Both the position numbers and the translations under genes were made by a program. Below the pieces are notes generated by a model, which saw only the letters and a program-made list of their open reading frames with translations, did no database searches and was not told the DNA's origin. From positions 1 to 31,356 of the forward strand of contig JAFNVD010000117.1 of assembly GCA_017383785.1 (NCBI GenBank): a stretch of DNA of 31,356 nucleotides, written 5' to 3'. Positions 15,611-23,192 of this stretch are shown piece by piece. The first letter of the stretch is position 1, and each line of letters opens with the position of its first letter. Source of the stretch: Peptococcaceae bacterium. Lineage in GTDB: Bacteria > Bacillota > Peptococcia > Peptococcales > Peptococcaceae.

Positions 15611-17143
15611 ATGGATAAACACATAGACAGAAGCCTAGAAAAAGAAGAAAGTTTATCGGAACAGTTTGCAGAAAATAGTATTTTTGAGGATATCTCCAGC
15701 CGTACCGGAGGCAATATTTATATTTCTGCAGTGGGACCGGTGCGCACCGGAAAATCTACTTTTATTAAAAAATTTATGGACTTGGTAGTACTGCCTCGTA
15801 TTACTGACGAATATGATCGTGCTCGCACTACTGATGCACTGCCGCAAAGCGGTGCCGGTAAAACCATTATGACCACCGAACTGAAATTTGTACCCGATGA
15901 TGCAATCCTAATTGAAATCAGTGATGGTGTTAAAGCCAAAGTTCGGTTAGTAGACTGTGTAGGTTATGCCATTGAAGGCGCACTGGGCTTCATGGAATCC
16001 AATGGCCCTCGCATGGTGCGCACACCATGGTATGATCATCCGATTCCATTTGAAGAAGCTGCTGAAATTGGTACCAAAAAAGTCATCACGGATCATTCTA
16101 CCATGGGCATTTTGGTAACTACCGATGGCAGTATCACAGATCTGCCACGGGAAGCCTATGTGGCAGCTGAGCAGCGTGTAGTAGCAGAACTGACCGAGCT
16201 CAATAAGCCATTTATCGTAGTGCTCAACAGTCGTCATCCTGAAGATGTGGCCACATTAACGCTGGCTAATGAATTAGAAGAAGCTTATCAAGTTCCGGTG
16301 TTGCCAACGAATGTAGCAGGTTTGGACGAAGATGGCATCATGCGTATTTTGGAGGAAATTCTCTTTGAGTTTCCGGTATCAGAAGTAAATATCGGTTTGC
16401 CACAATGGATTGAAGATTTAGATTGCGATCATTGGTTGAGAGCTAAATTTGAAGATGCGGTGCACAGTGCTATCAGTGAAGTAAAACGACTTCGTGACAT
16501 TGATCAATCCATTCAGTGTCTAGCTGCGTATGATTTTGTCAAAGATATTGTATTGGACCATATGGATTTGTCCAATGGGGTAGCCAGTATTGAAATGGCA
16601 GCAGAAGATGATTTGTTCTACAGAGTGTATCAGGAAGTGAGTGGGGTAGAAGTCACCGGTCTGCACGACATATTGGCCAATACTAAAGAGTTTGCCTTTG
16701 CAAAAAAAGAATACGATAAGTTGGAGCATGCTTTGTATGATGTACAGGAAAAAGGCTATGGTATGGTGATTCCAACCATGGAAGAAATGATCCTGGAAGA
16801 ACCGGAACTCACCAAAAAAGGCGGAAGCTTCTGCGTAAGGCTCAAAGCTAGTGCACCAACACTGCATATTATTCGTTCCGATGTCACTACCGAAATCACG
16901 CCGCTTATGGGATCTGAACGGCAGTGTGAAGATTTGGTACGCTACATGAGCGACAAATTTGAAGCCAACCCGTTGGCAATGTGGGAGTATGATATCTTCG
17001 GAAAATCCTTGCATGACTTAGTACGAGAAAATATGGAAGGTAAATTGCAGAAAATGCCTGAAAATGTACAGCGTAAATTGCAGGAAGCGGTACGACGGAT
17101 TACGAACGACGGGAGTGGAGGATTAATCTGCATTATCATATAA
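15611..17143 (+). CDS. spoIVA: SpoIVA, spore coat basement ATPase
   Basis: ATPase that polymerises on the forespore surface to form the base of the spore coat and is needed for cortex formation. The 510 residues carry Walker A GPVRTGKST (42-50), then FIKKFMDLVVLP, the switch-like LVDCVGYAIEGA, NGPRMVRTPWYDHPIPFEEAAEIGT and a TRAFAC-type GTPase fold. The C-terminus ends GSGGLICIII, matching the conserved SpoIVA tail needed for localisation. The start at 15611 has GGAGGG at 15598-15603; an in-frame ATG at 15596 overlaps that site. The N-terminus is roughly 18 residues longer than in B. subtilis SpoIVA (492 residues). No terminator is obvious downstream. Confidence 0.97.
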   Translation: MDKHIDRSLEKEESLSEQFAENSIFEDISSRTGGNIYISAVGPVRTGKSTFIKKFMDLVVLPRITDEYDRARTTDALPQSGAGKTIMTTELKFVPDDAILIEISDGVKAKVRLVDCVGYAIEGALGFMESNGPRMVRTPWYDHPIPFEEAAEIGTKKVITDHSTMGILVTTDGSITDLPREAYVAAEQRVVAELTELNKPFIVVLNSRHPEDVATLTLANELEEAYQVPVLPTNVAGLDEDGIMRILEEILFEFPVSEVNIGLPQWIEDLDCDHWLRAKFEDAVHSAISEVKRLRDIDQSIQCLAAYDFVKDIVLDHMDLSNGVASIEMAAEDDLFYRVYQEVSGVEVTGLHDILANTKEFAFAKKEYDKLEHALYDVQEKGYGMVIPTMEEMILEEPELTKKGGSFCVRLKASAPTLHIIRSDVTTEITPLMGSERQCEDLVRYMSDKFEANPLAMWEYDIFGKSLHDLVRENMEGKLQKMPENVQRKLQEAVRRITNDGSGGLICIII

Positions 17144-17177
17144 ACCACCTAGTTAAATTTATTGTGTGTAGATACAC

Positions 17178-17206
17178 TTGTCAACAATTAAATCAATTGT
17201 TATACT
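17178..17206 (+). promoter_or_regulatory. Promoter of the VOC gene with an inverted repeat in its spacer
   Basis: TTGTCA (17178-17183), 17 bases, TATACT (17201-17206). The spacer is almost exactly filled by AACAATT-AAATC-AATTGTT (17183-17201), a perfect 7-bp inverted repeat. A repressor bound there would block polymerase. Confidence 0.65.
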
Positions 17207-17244
17207 AAATACGGCTATACAATTAAATCATAGGAGGCAATAAT

Positions 17245-17622
17245 ATGAATTTTAGTTTTGCACATAATAACTTTAATGTATTTGATTTGGAAAAATCTAT
17301 AGCGTTTTACAAAGATGCGCTGGGTCTGACTGAAACCAGTCGTATTGAAGCAGAAGATGGTAGTTTTATCATCGTGTATTTGGGAGACACTGTAGGTACC
17401 CCACATAAATTAGAATTGACCTGGCTACGTGATTGGGACCGTCCGTACAATTTAGGCGATAATGAAATCCATCTGGCATTTCGTGTAGATGATTTCGAAG
17501 CAGCACATGCCAAACACAAAGAAATGGGCTGTATTTGTTTTGAAAACGAAGCTATGGGAATTTATTTCATCAATGATCCGGATAACTATTGGTTAGAAGT
17601 AATCCCTGCACATCATGTTTAA
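17245..17622 (+). CDS. Glyoxalase I-like VOC protein (lactoylglutathione lyase family)
   Basis: A 125-residue metalloenzyme of the vicinal-oxygen-chelate superfamily, probably detoxifying methylglyoxal or a related aldehyde adduct. Four metal ligands can be placed by comparison with E. coli GlxI (H5, E56, H74, E122): H7, E57, H76 and E118. Family motifs are NFNVFDLEKSIAFYKDALGL, ELTWLRDW and DPDNYWLEVIP. The size equals the single-domain two-module family norm. The ATG at 17245 follows AGGAGG. Since Firmicutes often lack glutathione, another thiol may be the cosubstrate. It is a single-gene unit ahead of rnpB. Confidence 0.85.
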   Translation: MNFSFAHNNFNVFDLEKSIAFYKDALGLTETSRIEAEDGSFIIVYLGDTVGTPHKLELTWLRDWDRPYNLGDNEIHLAFRVDDFEAAHAKHKEMGCICFENEAMGIYFINDPDNYWLEVIPAHHV

Positions 17623-17630
17623 ATTAATAA

Positions 17631-17659
17631 TTGCGCAATCTTCGTTCATATGATATAAT
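17631..17659 (+). promoter_or_regulatory. Promoter of rnpB
   Basis: TTGCGC (17631-17636), 17 bases, TATAAT (17654-17659). The RNA's first helix begins about 12 bases further on. Confidence 0.75.
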
Positions 17660-17670
17660 ACACAATTGAT

Positions 17671-18017
17671 ATTGACGTGAGTAAGTGAAATGGTCGCGGC
17701 CGCAAGGCTGAGGAAAGTCCGGGCTCCATAGGGCAGGATGCTTGCTAACGGCAAGTGAGGGTGACCTTAAGGAAAGTGCCACAGAAAACAAACCGCCCTG
17801 CTTCGGCAGTGGTAAGGATGAAACGGTGCGGTAAGAGCGCACCAGCGGCAAGGTGACTTGTCGGCTTGGTAAACCCCATTCGGTGCAAGACTTAATAGGA
17901 GACTTCGTGGAGTTGCCCGCTCCGTCTCGGGTAAGTCGCTAGAGATTCCGGGCGACCGGAATTCGAGATAGATGACCATTCAACGACAGAACCCGGCTTA
18001 CGGCTTAGTCAGTCAAT
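17671..18017 (+). ncRNA. rnpB: RNase P RNA (class A type)
   Basis: Catalytic RNA that trims the 5' leaders of pre-tRNAs. It contains GAGGAAAGTCCGGGCTCC (17709-17726), the universal 5' core, then GAAACGGTGCGGTAAGAGCG (17819-17838) and, near the end, GACAGAACCCGGCTTA (17986-18001). The closing P1 helix is clear: ATTGACGTGAGTAAG at 17671-17685 pairs with CTTAGTCAGTCAAT at 18004-18017. Terminal helix and conserved core together set the ends. It has its own promoter (17631-17659) and terminator (18033-18066). Several spurious reading frames cross it on both strands. Confidence 0.96.
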
Positions 18018-18032
18018 ATCGCTACATACGTT

Positions 18033-18066
18033 ATGCCTCAGAAGCAATTCCGAGGCATTGTTTTTT
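18033..18066 (+). terminator. Terminator of rnpB
   Basis: ATGCCTC (18033-18039) pairs with GAGGCAT (18052-18058), with further GAA/TTC pairing inside, followed by TGTTTTTT. Confidence 0.85.
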
Positions 18067-18105
18067 ATTTGTACTATTTGATAAAATTCTATGGAGTGTA
18101 CACGT

Positions 18106-19266
18106 ATGAACCTGAATATTCGAAAAAAGCAAATGATTACTTATGTAGCAGTGCTGCTTGTGTCTATACTGTATATTATAGTGGGACACAATTTGGCCAT
18201 TGCCAATTACCATGCTTTTTCAGGCGATGACCAATCTATCGTTATCAAAGCTGAAGTGGTAGAACTTACAGACCGCTATACTGTTATGTACCCTCTTAAC
18301 GAATTTGAGTATGCAGAAGATGAAACAATTGTATTTCGTGCCAAGGTTACAAGCGGTGATATGAAAGGGCAGACCATTGAAGCTGCGCAGACATTGGATT
18401 ATTTCACAGCAGTGCACCTGCCGGTAGTAGAGCCGGGAGATCGTATCCTGCTGTACAGTATTCCGGGCGGTATGGCAGAGCATGAATGGCTTATGAGCGA
18501 TTACCAACGTTTTGACCAGATTTTGATTTTAGGTGCAGTGTTTGTGTTATTGGTGCTTTTGATTGGCCACTGGCAAGGTGTAAATACATTGATTTCGCTG
18601 GCGTTGACTTGTCTTGCAGTATTTTATGTATTTATTCCTGCAGTGTTGGCAGGGGAAAGTATTTATCTGTGGTCTATTGCTACTTGTATCTATGTCACTT
18701 TTATGACATTGTTTATTGTAAACGGTGTCAATGCTAAAAGTATCGGTGCCATTTTAGGTTGTTTGGCCGGTATTGTAGTAGCAGCGGTGTTGACTTTATT
18801 TTTTGAAGAATCTATGACACTGACAGGGCTCTTGGATGAAAACTCGGTGCTTTTGTACGGACTCAATCCTGATGCACCGTTTAACCTGAAAGCTATCATC
18901 TTTGCTGCTATTATCATCGGCTCTATGGGGGCGATTATGGACGTGTCTATTTCTATTGCTGCTGCACTGGAAGAGTTAAAAGAAAAATTGCCGCAGATTA
19001 CTTTTAGAGAACTGTTCCAATCCGGCATGAACATCAGCCGCGATATTATGGGAACTATGGCAAATACATTGATTCTGGCTTATATCGGTAGTGCATTGGC
19101 AGGGGTATTGCTCATGGTAGCATACAATAGTGCTATGATAGACTTGTTTAATCGTGAAATGATTGTAGTAGAATGTTTGCAGGCATTGGCCGGCAGTATC
19201 GGTATTTTAATGGCTCTGCCGTTTACTGCATTGATTTGTGCGTTGTTATATCAAAGCAAAAAATAA
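18106..19266 (+). CDS. YibE/F family membrane protein
   Basis: A 386-residue integral membrane protein of the YibE/F family (PF07907); function not established. It has one N-terminal helix (about 10-30), a beta-rich extracytoplasmic domain of about 100 residues, and then about seven or eight transmembrane helices. Family stretches are LIGHWQGVNTLISLALT, the acidic segment TGLLDENSVLL and, centrally, GSMGAIMDVSISIAAALEEL, followed by MNISRDIMGTMANTLILAYIG. The start at 18106 has GGAG 9 bases upstream (18093-18096); the in-frame ATG at 18091 has none. It is a single gene followed by a strong terminator. Confidence 0.9.
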   Translation: MNLNIRKKQMITYVAVLLVSILYIIVGHNLAIANYHAFSGDDQSIVIKAEVVELTDRYTVMYPLNEFEYAEDETIVFRAKVTSGDMKGQTIEAAQTLDYFTAVHLPVVEPGDRILLYSIPGGMAEHEWLMSDYQRFDQILILGAVFVLLVLLIGHWQGVNTLISLALTCLAVFYVFIPAVLAGESIYLWSIATCIYVTFMTLFIVNGVNAKSIGAILGCLAGIVVAAVLTLFFEESMTLTGLLDENSVLLYGLNPDAPFNLKAIIFAAIIIGSMGAIMDVSISIAAALEELKEKLPQITFRELFQSGMNISRDIMGTMANTLILAYIGSALAGVLLMVAYNSAMIDLFNREMIVVECLQALAGSIGILMALPFTALICALLYQSKK

Positions 19267-19286
19267 CGTTTTAAAAGGCACACAAT

Positions 19287-19341
19287 AGGGTAAGAATTAC
19301 TGAAATAATTATGAGGCTTCAGTAGTTCTTGCCCTTTTTTG
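19287..19341 (+). terminator. Terminator of the YibE/F gene
   Basis: GGGTAAGAATTACTGAA (19288-19304) pairs with TTCAGTAGTTCTTGCCC (19318-19334) with one mismatch, followed by six T. Confidence 0.9.
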
Positions 19342-19385
19342 AAATCGCTTAAAAATAATATATTGAACTAACGTAGGTGAAATTC

Positions 19386-20102
19386 ATGAATAAATCAACG
19401 ACAACAACCAAACCAGTGAAAACATCAAAAACAAAAAAAATAACTGCTAAAGAAAAACGTCTGCAAGCAGAAAAACAGGCCTTGGCATTAGAAATCGTGG
19501 CACGATTAAAACAAGCATATCCTGATACAGACTGCACGTTGGAGTATGACCAGGCGTGGAAACTGCTGGTAAGTGTACGTTTAGCAGCCCAGTGTACTGA
19601 TGCTCGTGTCAATGTAGTTGTGCAGGATTTGTATGCCAAATACCCTACCCAAGCAGCATTAGCAGAGGCTGGGGTAGATGACATAGAGGCTATCGTGCAT
19701 CCATGTGGTTTAGGACCTAGCAAAGCACGAGATATCAGCGCATGTATGAAAATATTGCGTGACCAGTATAATGGCAATGTACCCGATGATTTCAATGCAC
19801 TTTTGGCACTGCCGGGAGTAGGACGCAAAAGTGCCAATCTCATCATGGGTGATGTATTTGGCAAGCCTGCCATCGTAACAGATACTCATTGTATTCGTTT
19901 GGTAAATCGTATGGGTTTGGTAGACGGTATCAAAGAGCCTAAAAAAGTTGAAATGGCATTGTGGGATCTCATTCCACCGGAAGAAAGCAATGACTTCTGC
20001 CATCGCTTGGTAGACCATGGGAGAGCAGTATGCACAGCCCGTACCCATCCATATTGCGATCAATGTTGCCTCAATGATATCTGTCCGAAAAACGGAGTGT
20101 AG
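19386..20102 (+). CDS. nth: Endonuclease III
   Basis: Base-excision repair glycosylase/AP lyase for oxidised pyrimidines. The 238 residues include a Lys/Thr-rich N-terminal tail of about 35 residues, longer than in E. coli Nth (211). The helix-hairpin-helix is LPGVGRKSANLIMG, with the catalytic Lys after Arg, and the catalytic Asp lies in VTDTHCIRLVNRMGL. The C-terminal 4Fe-4S loop is CTARTHPYCDQCCLNDIC; counting from the codons the spacing is C-x7-C-x2-C-x5-C, one residue more than the usual x6 at the first gap. The start at 19386 has AGGTG at 19375-19379. The gene is alone on its transcript or ends at the hairpin near 20172. Confidence 0.93.
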   Translation: MNKSTTTTKPVKTSKTKKITAKEKRLQAEKQALALEIVARLKQAYPDTDCTLEYDQAWKLLVSVRLAAQCTDARVNVVVQDLYAKYPTQAALAEAGVDDIEAIVHPCGLGPSKARDISACMKILRDQYNGNVPDDFNALLALPGVGRKSANLIMGDVFGKPAIVTDTHCIRLVNRMGLVDGIKEPKKVEMALWDLIPPEESNDFCHRLVDHGRAVCTARTHPYCDQCCLNDICPKNGV

Positions 20103-20171
20103 AATAGAACTATGAAAAAATATGCAGGGTAAAGCCTGTTTATATAATATTTTATATTGATGATTATATAA

Positions 20172-20252
20172 GGACGCTGGTTCAATGTGCTGCTCTAAAA
20201 ATAGGTTTCAAAATCTATTTTGGAGGAGTGGTTTGCTTAGCGTCCCTTTTTA
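20172..20252 (+). ncRNA. Long imperfect hairpin with T-tract (small RNA or terminator)
   Basis: GGACGCT (20172-20178) pairs with AGCGTCC (20239-20245). Inside is an imperfect middle helix (20188-20196 with 20222-20230) and an apical AAAATAG (20198-20204) paired with CTATTTT (20215-20221). CTTTTTATTT follows. A TATATAA box (about 20165-20171) abuts the first arm on its 5' side. The whole is longer than an ordinary terminator, and I do not recognise an RNA family. It might simply end the nth transcript. Confidence 0.35.
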
Positions 20253-20262
20253 TTTCCCTCTG

Positions 20263-20270
20263 CATACAAT
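20263..20270 (+). promoter_or_regulatory. Sigma-E-type -10 element
   Basis: CATACAAT is a perfect match to the sigma-E -10 consensus CATACANT, about 40 bases before the small gene at 20310. The -35 region 14 bases upstream matches only about 3 of 7 positions, so this is tentative. Confidence 0.35.
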
Positions 20271-20309
20271 AATAGAGAAACTCTTTTTGTTTGACAGGAG
20301 GGGATGTGC

Positions 20310-20579
20310 TTGCGTAGGAGGGTACGACGTGCGGGGCGTAGGACTATGAAAGGCAGACAGACAAGTACATGCCCGCCGGGTATGGCATATGTGGGCAATG
20401 TATTTTTGCTTGGATTGGCTACACTTATTGAAGAATTGGTAGATTTGCAGGCAGCCAATGCACTGGAAGTATTACTAGAGCCATTTCAGCAGGAACAAGA
20501 TGGTGGTACAAAGCAGGAAATTTTAGCTAACGATGTGCAGGAAAATGCGGTGATTGATTTGCTGGATGGGCTGCTGTAG
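20310..20579 (+). CDS. Small hypothetical protein, possibly sporulation-expressed
   Basis: Not recognised. About 89 residues: a strongly basic start (RRRVRRAGRR), a short TCPPGMAYVGNVFLLGLATLIEEL segment with a hydrophobic core, and an acidic C-terminus rich in Glu, Asp and Gln. I chose the TTG at 20310 because AGGAGG lies 8 bases before it; the ATG at 20304 is only two bases from that site. Codon use resembles its neighbours. It follows a perfect sigma-E-like -10. A small DNA-binding or spore-associated protein is conceivable, but there is no homology evidence. Confidence 0.5.
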   Translation: MRRRVRRAGRRTMKGRQTSTCPPGMAYVGNVFLLGLATLIEELVDLQAANALEVLLEPFQQEQDGGTKQEILANDVQENAVIDLLDGLL

Positions 20580-20720
20580 ATGTGGTTTGCATGTATACAC
20601 AACAGTTTTGCAGAAAAGGCTTTGCAGAGCGGCAAAAATATAGTAAAATATATTGATATATTTTGTATTGCAGTGAATTTGTATTATCACTTGAGAATAA
20701 ATGCTGGAGGCGTTGTAACT

Positions 20721-22211
20721 ATGAATTATATTAGTACTCGTAACAATATGGAGCCGGTCAGTGCAGCAGAGGCTATTGCTCGCGGCATGGTGCCAAATGG
20801 CGGGTTGTTTGTGCCGGAAGCAATTCCTGCACTGGATGCAGCTGAGATTGCTGCTATGGCGGGCAAATCTTATCAGGAATTAGCGCAGTGGATTTTGGGC
20901 AAATATCTGACTGACTACACTGCAGAGGACATTGCGGATTGTGTAGCAGGTGCATACAATATCAATTTTGATACACCAGAGATTGCTCCTCTGGTAAAAC
21001 TGAATGACAATGAATATATTCTGGAGCTGTGGCATGGGCCTACCGCTGCGTTTAAGGATATGGCATTACAGCTCACGCCTCGTCTGTTGGTAAAAGCTAT
21101 TGAAAAGTTGGATTTACAGCAGGAAGTGATTATTCTGGTGGCTACTTCCGGTGATACTGGCAAAGCTGCGTTGGAAGGCTTTAAAAATGTAAAAGGTACT
21201 CGCATTATTGTGTTCTATCCGGCACACGGCGTAAGCAAAGTGCAAGAGCTGCAGATGGTAACTACCGACGGTGACAATACTTATGTAGTAGGGGTAGAGG
21301 GCAACTTTGACGATTGCCAGAGTGCTGTGAAGGAAATTTTTGCTGACCGTGCACTGGAAGCTGTTATGGCGGAGCATGGGTATCAATTCTCTTCTGCCAA
21401 CTCTATCAACTGGGGTCGTCTGCTGCCACAGATTGTGTATTATTTTGCCGCTTATTTAAATTTGGTACATCAAGGTGCTGTAGCTTACGGTACACCGGTA
21501 GATTTTGTAGTACCTACCGGTAATTTCGGCAATATTTTGGCAGCGTGGTATGCAGGGCAGATGGGTCTGCCTGTAGGCAAACTGGTATGTGCATCCAACA
21601 AAAATCAGGTACTGGCAGATTTCTTTGCAAGCGGTGTATATGATCGTCGCAGAGATTTTTATCAGACCAACAGTCCATCTATGGATATTCTGATTTCCAG
21701 CAATCTGGAGCGTTTCTTATTTGCTATGACAGGCAATGACGGTGACAAGGTAGCTTTGTGGATGGATCAGCTGAAAAATGAAGGAATCTTTACAGTAGAT
21801 GCTGATACCAAAGCGAATATTGATAAATTTATCGTTGGCGGTGCTGCTGATGAAGTAGAAACTTTGTCTATGATTGCTGCCTGCTACGACGAAAGTAAAT
21901 ATGTTTTGGATACGCATACAGCGGTAGCAGTAAAAGTATCTCGCGAATATCGTGAGGCTAGTGGTACAGCAAATATTGCTGTAATTGACTCTACTGCACA
22001 CCCTTGCAAATTTGTATCCAGTGTATTGTCTGCATTTGATGGTGTGGACAAGAAAGAAAGTGAACTGGAAATGCTGGAACAGCTGGTGAGCCTCACCGGT
22101 ATCAGCCAACACAAAGGGCTGCAGGATTTGGACAAAAAACCGGTACTGCATACAACGGTATGTGAAAAAGATGAAATTTCTGCTGCAGTGCAGCGTATTT
22201 TAGGGATATAA
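20721..22211 (+). CDS. thrC: Threonine synthase
   Basis: PLP enzyme converting O-phosphohomoserine to threonine. The 496 residues are the long-form (E. coli/clostridial) type. The N-terminal YISTRNNMEPVSAAEAIARGMVPNGGLFVPE is diagnostic. The PLP lysine lies in HGPTAAFKDMALQ (about residues 103-115), followed by VATSGDTGKAALEGF, and VVPTGNFGNILAAWYA binds the cofactor phosphate. The ATG at 20721 has GGAGG at 20706-20710. An open frame reaches back to 20580, but that extension has no family match. No other threonine pathway gene is adjacent; hslO follows after 17 bases, so they may share a transcript. Confidence 0.95.
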   Translation: MNYISTRNNMEPVSAAEAIARGMVPNGGLFVPEAIPALDAAEIAAMAGKSYQELAQWILGKYLTDYTAEDIADCVAGAYNINFDTPEIAPLVKLNDNEYILELWHGPTAAFKDMALQLTPRLLVKAIEKLDLQQEVIILVATSGDTGKAALEGFKNVKGTRIIVFYPAHGVSKVQELQMVTTDGDNTYVVGVEGNFDDCQSAVKEIFADRALEAVMAEHGYQFSSANSINWGRLLPQIVYYFAAYLNLVHQGAVAYGTPVDFVVPTGNFGNILAAWYAGQMGLPVGKLVCASNKNQVLADFFASGVYDRRRDFYQTNSPSMDILISSNLERFLFAMTGNDGDKVALWMDQLKNEGIFTVDADTKANIDKFIVGGAADEVETLSMIAACYDESKYVLDTHTAVAVKVSREYREASGTANIAVIDSTAHPCKFVSSVLSAFDGVDKKESELEMLEQLVSLTGISQHKGLQDLDKKPVLHTTVCEKDEISAAVQRILGI

Positions 22212-22228
22212 TTTGGGAGGAACTTAAC

Positions 22229-23122
22229 ATGGCAGATGGATTGATGCGTGCATTGGCTTATGATGGTCAGGTACGTGTATCGGCAGTAATTTGTACCGAC
22301 GCAGTAGAAACAGCACGCAAACGACATGATGCATTCCCTACAGCTATTGCAGCTTTGGGCAGAACGATGGCAAGTACATTGTTATTAAGCTGGGGGTTAA
22401 AAGGGGAAGGCAGTATTACACTGCGTATTTTCGGTGATGGCCCTCTAGGCGGTATTATTGTGACTGGGGATGCCCATGGTAATATCAAAGGCTATGTACA
22501 GGAGCCACAGACAGACTTGCCTTTGAATGCTCGCGGCAAGTTGGATGTAGGCGGTGCAATCGGCAATGGTGACTTATATATTTCCAAGGATATTGGATTA
22601 AAAGAACCATATACCGGCAGTGTACCATTGGTGACCGGTGAAATCGGTGATGATGTGGCAAGCTATTTGATGAATTCTGAACAGACTCCATCTGTGGTAT
22701 CGGTAGGGGTACTGGTCAATCCGGATTACAGTGTAGCGGCAGCGGGCGGCATTATTATTCAGGCTATGCCGGGCGCTGATGATGCTGTGCTGGATGATTT
22801 GGAAATGAGATTACAGTCTGCACGTGCTGTCAGTGGCTTAATCAATGAAGGTGCTGATATCAGAGGCATTATTCAAAACTATCTGCCGGGTGTAGAAGTG
22901 CAGTTCTTGGAAGCGAAAGACATTCAGTGGCAGTGCAATTGCAGTTATGAAAAAATTAGCGGTTTGCTGAAAAGTATTGGCGTGGATGAGTTGACAGATA
23001 TGATTGAAAAAGACGGTGAAACAGAAGTGGTATGTCATTTCTGCAGCAGCCATTATCATTTTGATCGTGAGCAGCTGGAAGCTGTACTTGCAGAAATGAA
23101 GCAGGATTTGTTGAATCAGTAG
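22229..23122 (+). CDS. hslO: Redox-regulated chaperone Hsp33
   Basis: Holdase chaperone switched on by oxidation and heat when its zinc site opens. The 297 residues start MADGLMRALAYDGQVRVSAV. The core includes GEGSITLRIFGDGPLGGIIVTGDAHGNIKGYV. The zinc/redox centre is CNC followed, 30 residues later, by CHFC (C-x-C ... C-x2-C), within the normal 27-32 spacing. The ATG at 22229 has GGGAGG at 22215-22220. In an anaerobe this would help survive brief oxygen exposure. A small terminator follows. Confidence 0.96.
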   Translation: MADGLMRALAYDGQVRVSAVICTDAVETARKRHDAFPTAIAALGRTMASTLLLSWGLKGEGSITLRIFGDGPLGGIIVTGDAHGNIKGYVQEPQTDLPLNARGKLDVGGAIGNGDLYISKDIGLKEPYTGSVPLVTGEIGDDVASYLMNSEQTPSVVSVGVLVNPDYSVAAAGGIIIQAMPGADDAVLDDLEMRLQSARAVSGLINEGADIRGIIQNYLPGVEVQFLEAKDIQWQCNCSYEKISGLLKSIGVDELTDMIEKDGETEVVCHFCSSHYHFDREQLEAVLAEMKQDLLNQ

Positions 23123-23142
23123 TATAGATAGAAAGATTTAGA

Positions 23143-23174
23143 AAGGCCATGCATGTTTGTGTATGGCCTTTTGT
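23143..23174 (+). terminator. Terminator after hslO
   Basis: AAGGCCAT (23143-23150) pairs with ATGGCCTT (23163-23170), followed by TTGTG. The T-tract is short, so some read-through into folC is likely. Confidence 0.6.
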
Positions 23175-23192
23175 GTAGGAAGGGATAAAAGA

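Noticed and set aside
17624..17979. Minus-strand open frames across 17.6-18.0 kb
   Set aside because: They cross the RNase P RNA gene, whose conserved core and P1 helix explain the sequence.
20237..20458. Minus-strand open frame overlapping the small gene at 20310
   Set aside because: There is no ribosome site and the product is low complexity; the plus-strand gene has a ribosome site and promoter-like element.
20580..20720. In-frame N-terminal extension of threonine synthase
   Set aside because: The family N-terminus begins at the ATG at 20721, which has a good ribosome site; the extension has neither homology nor such a site.
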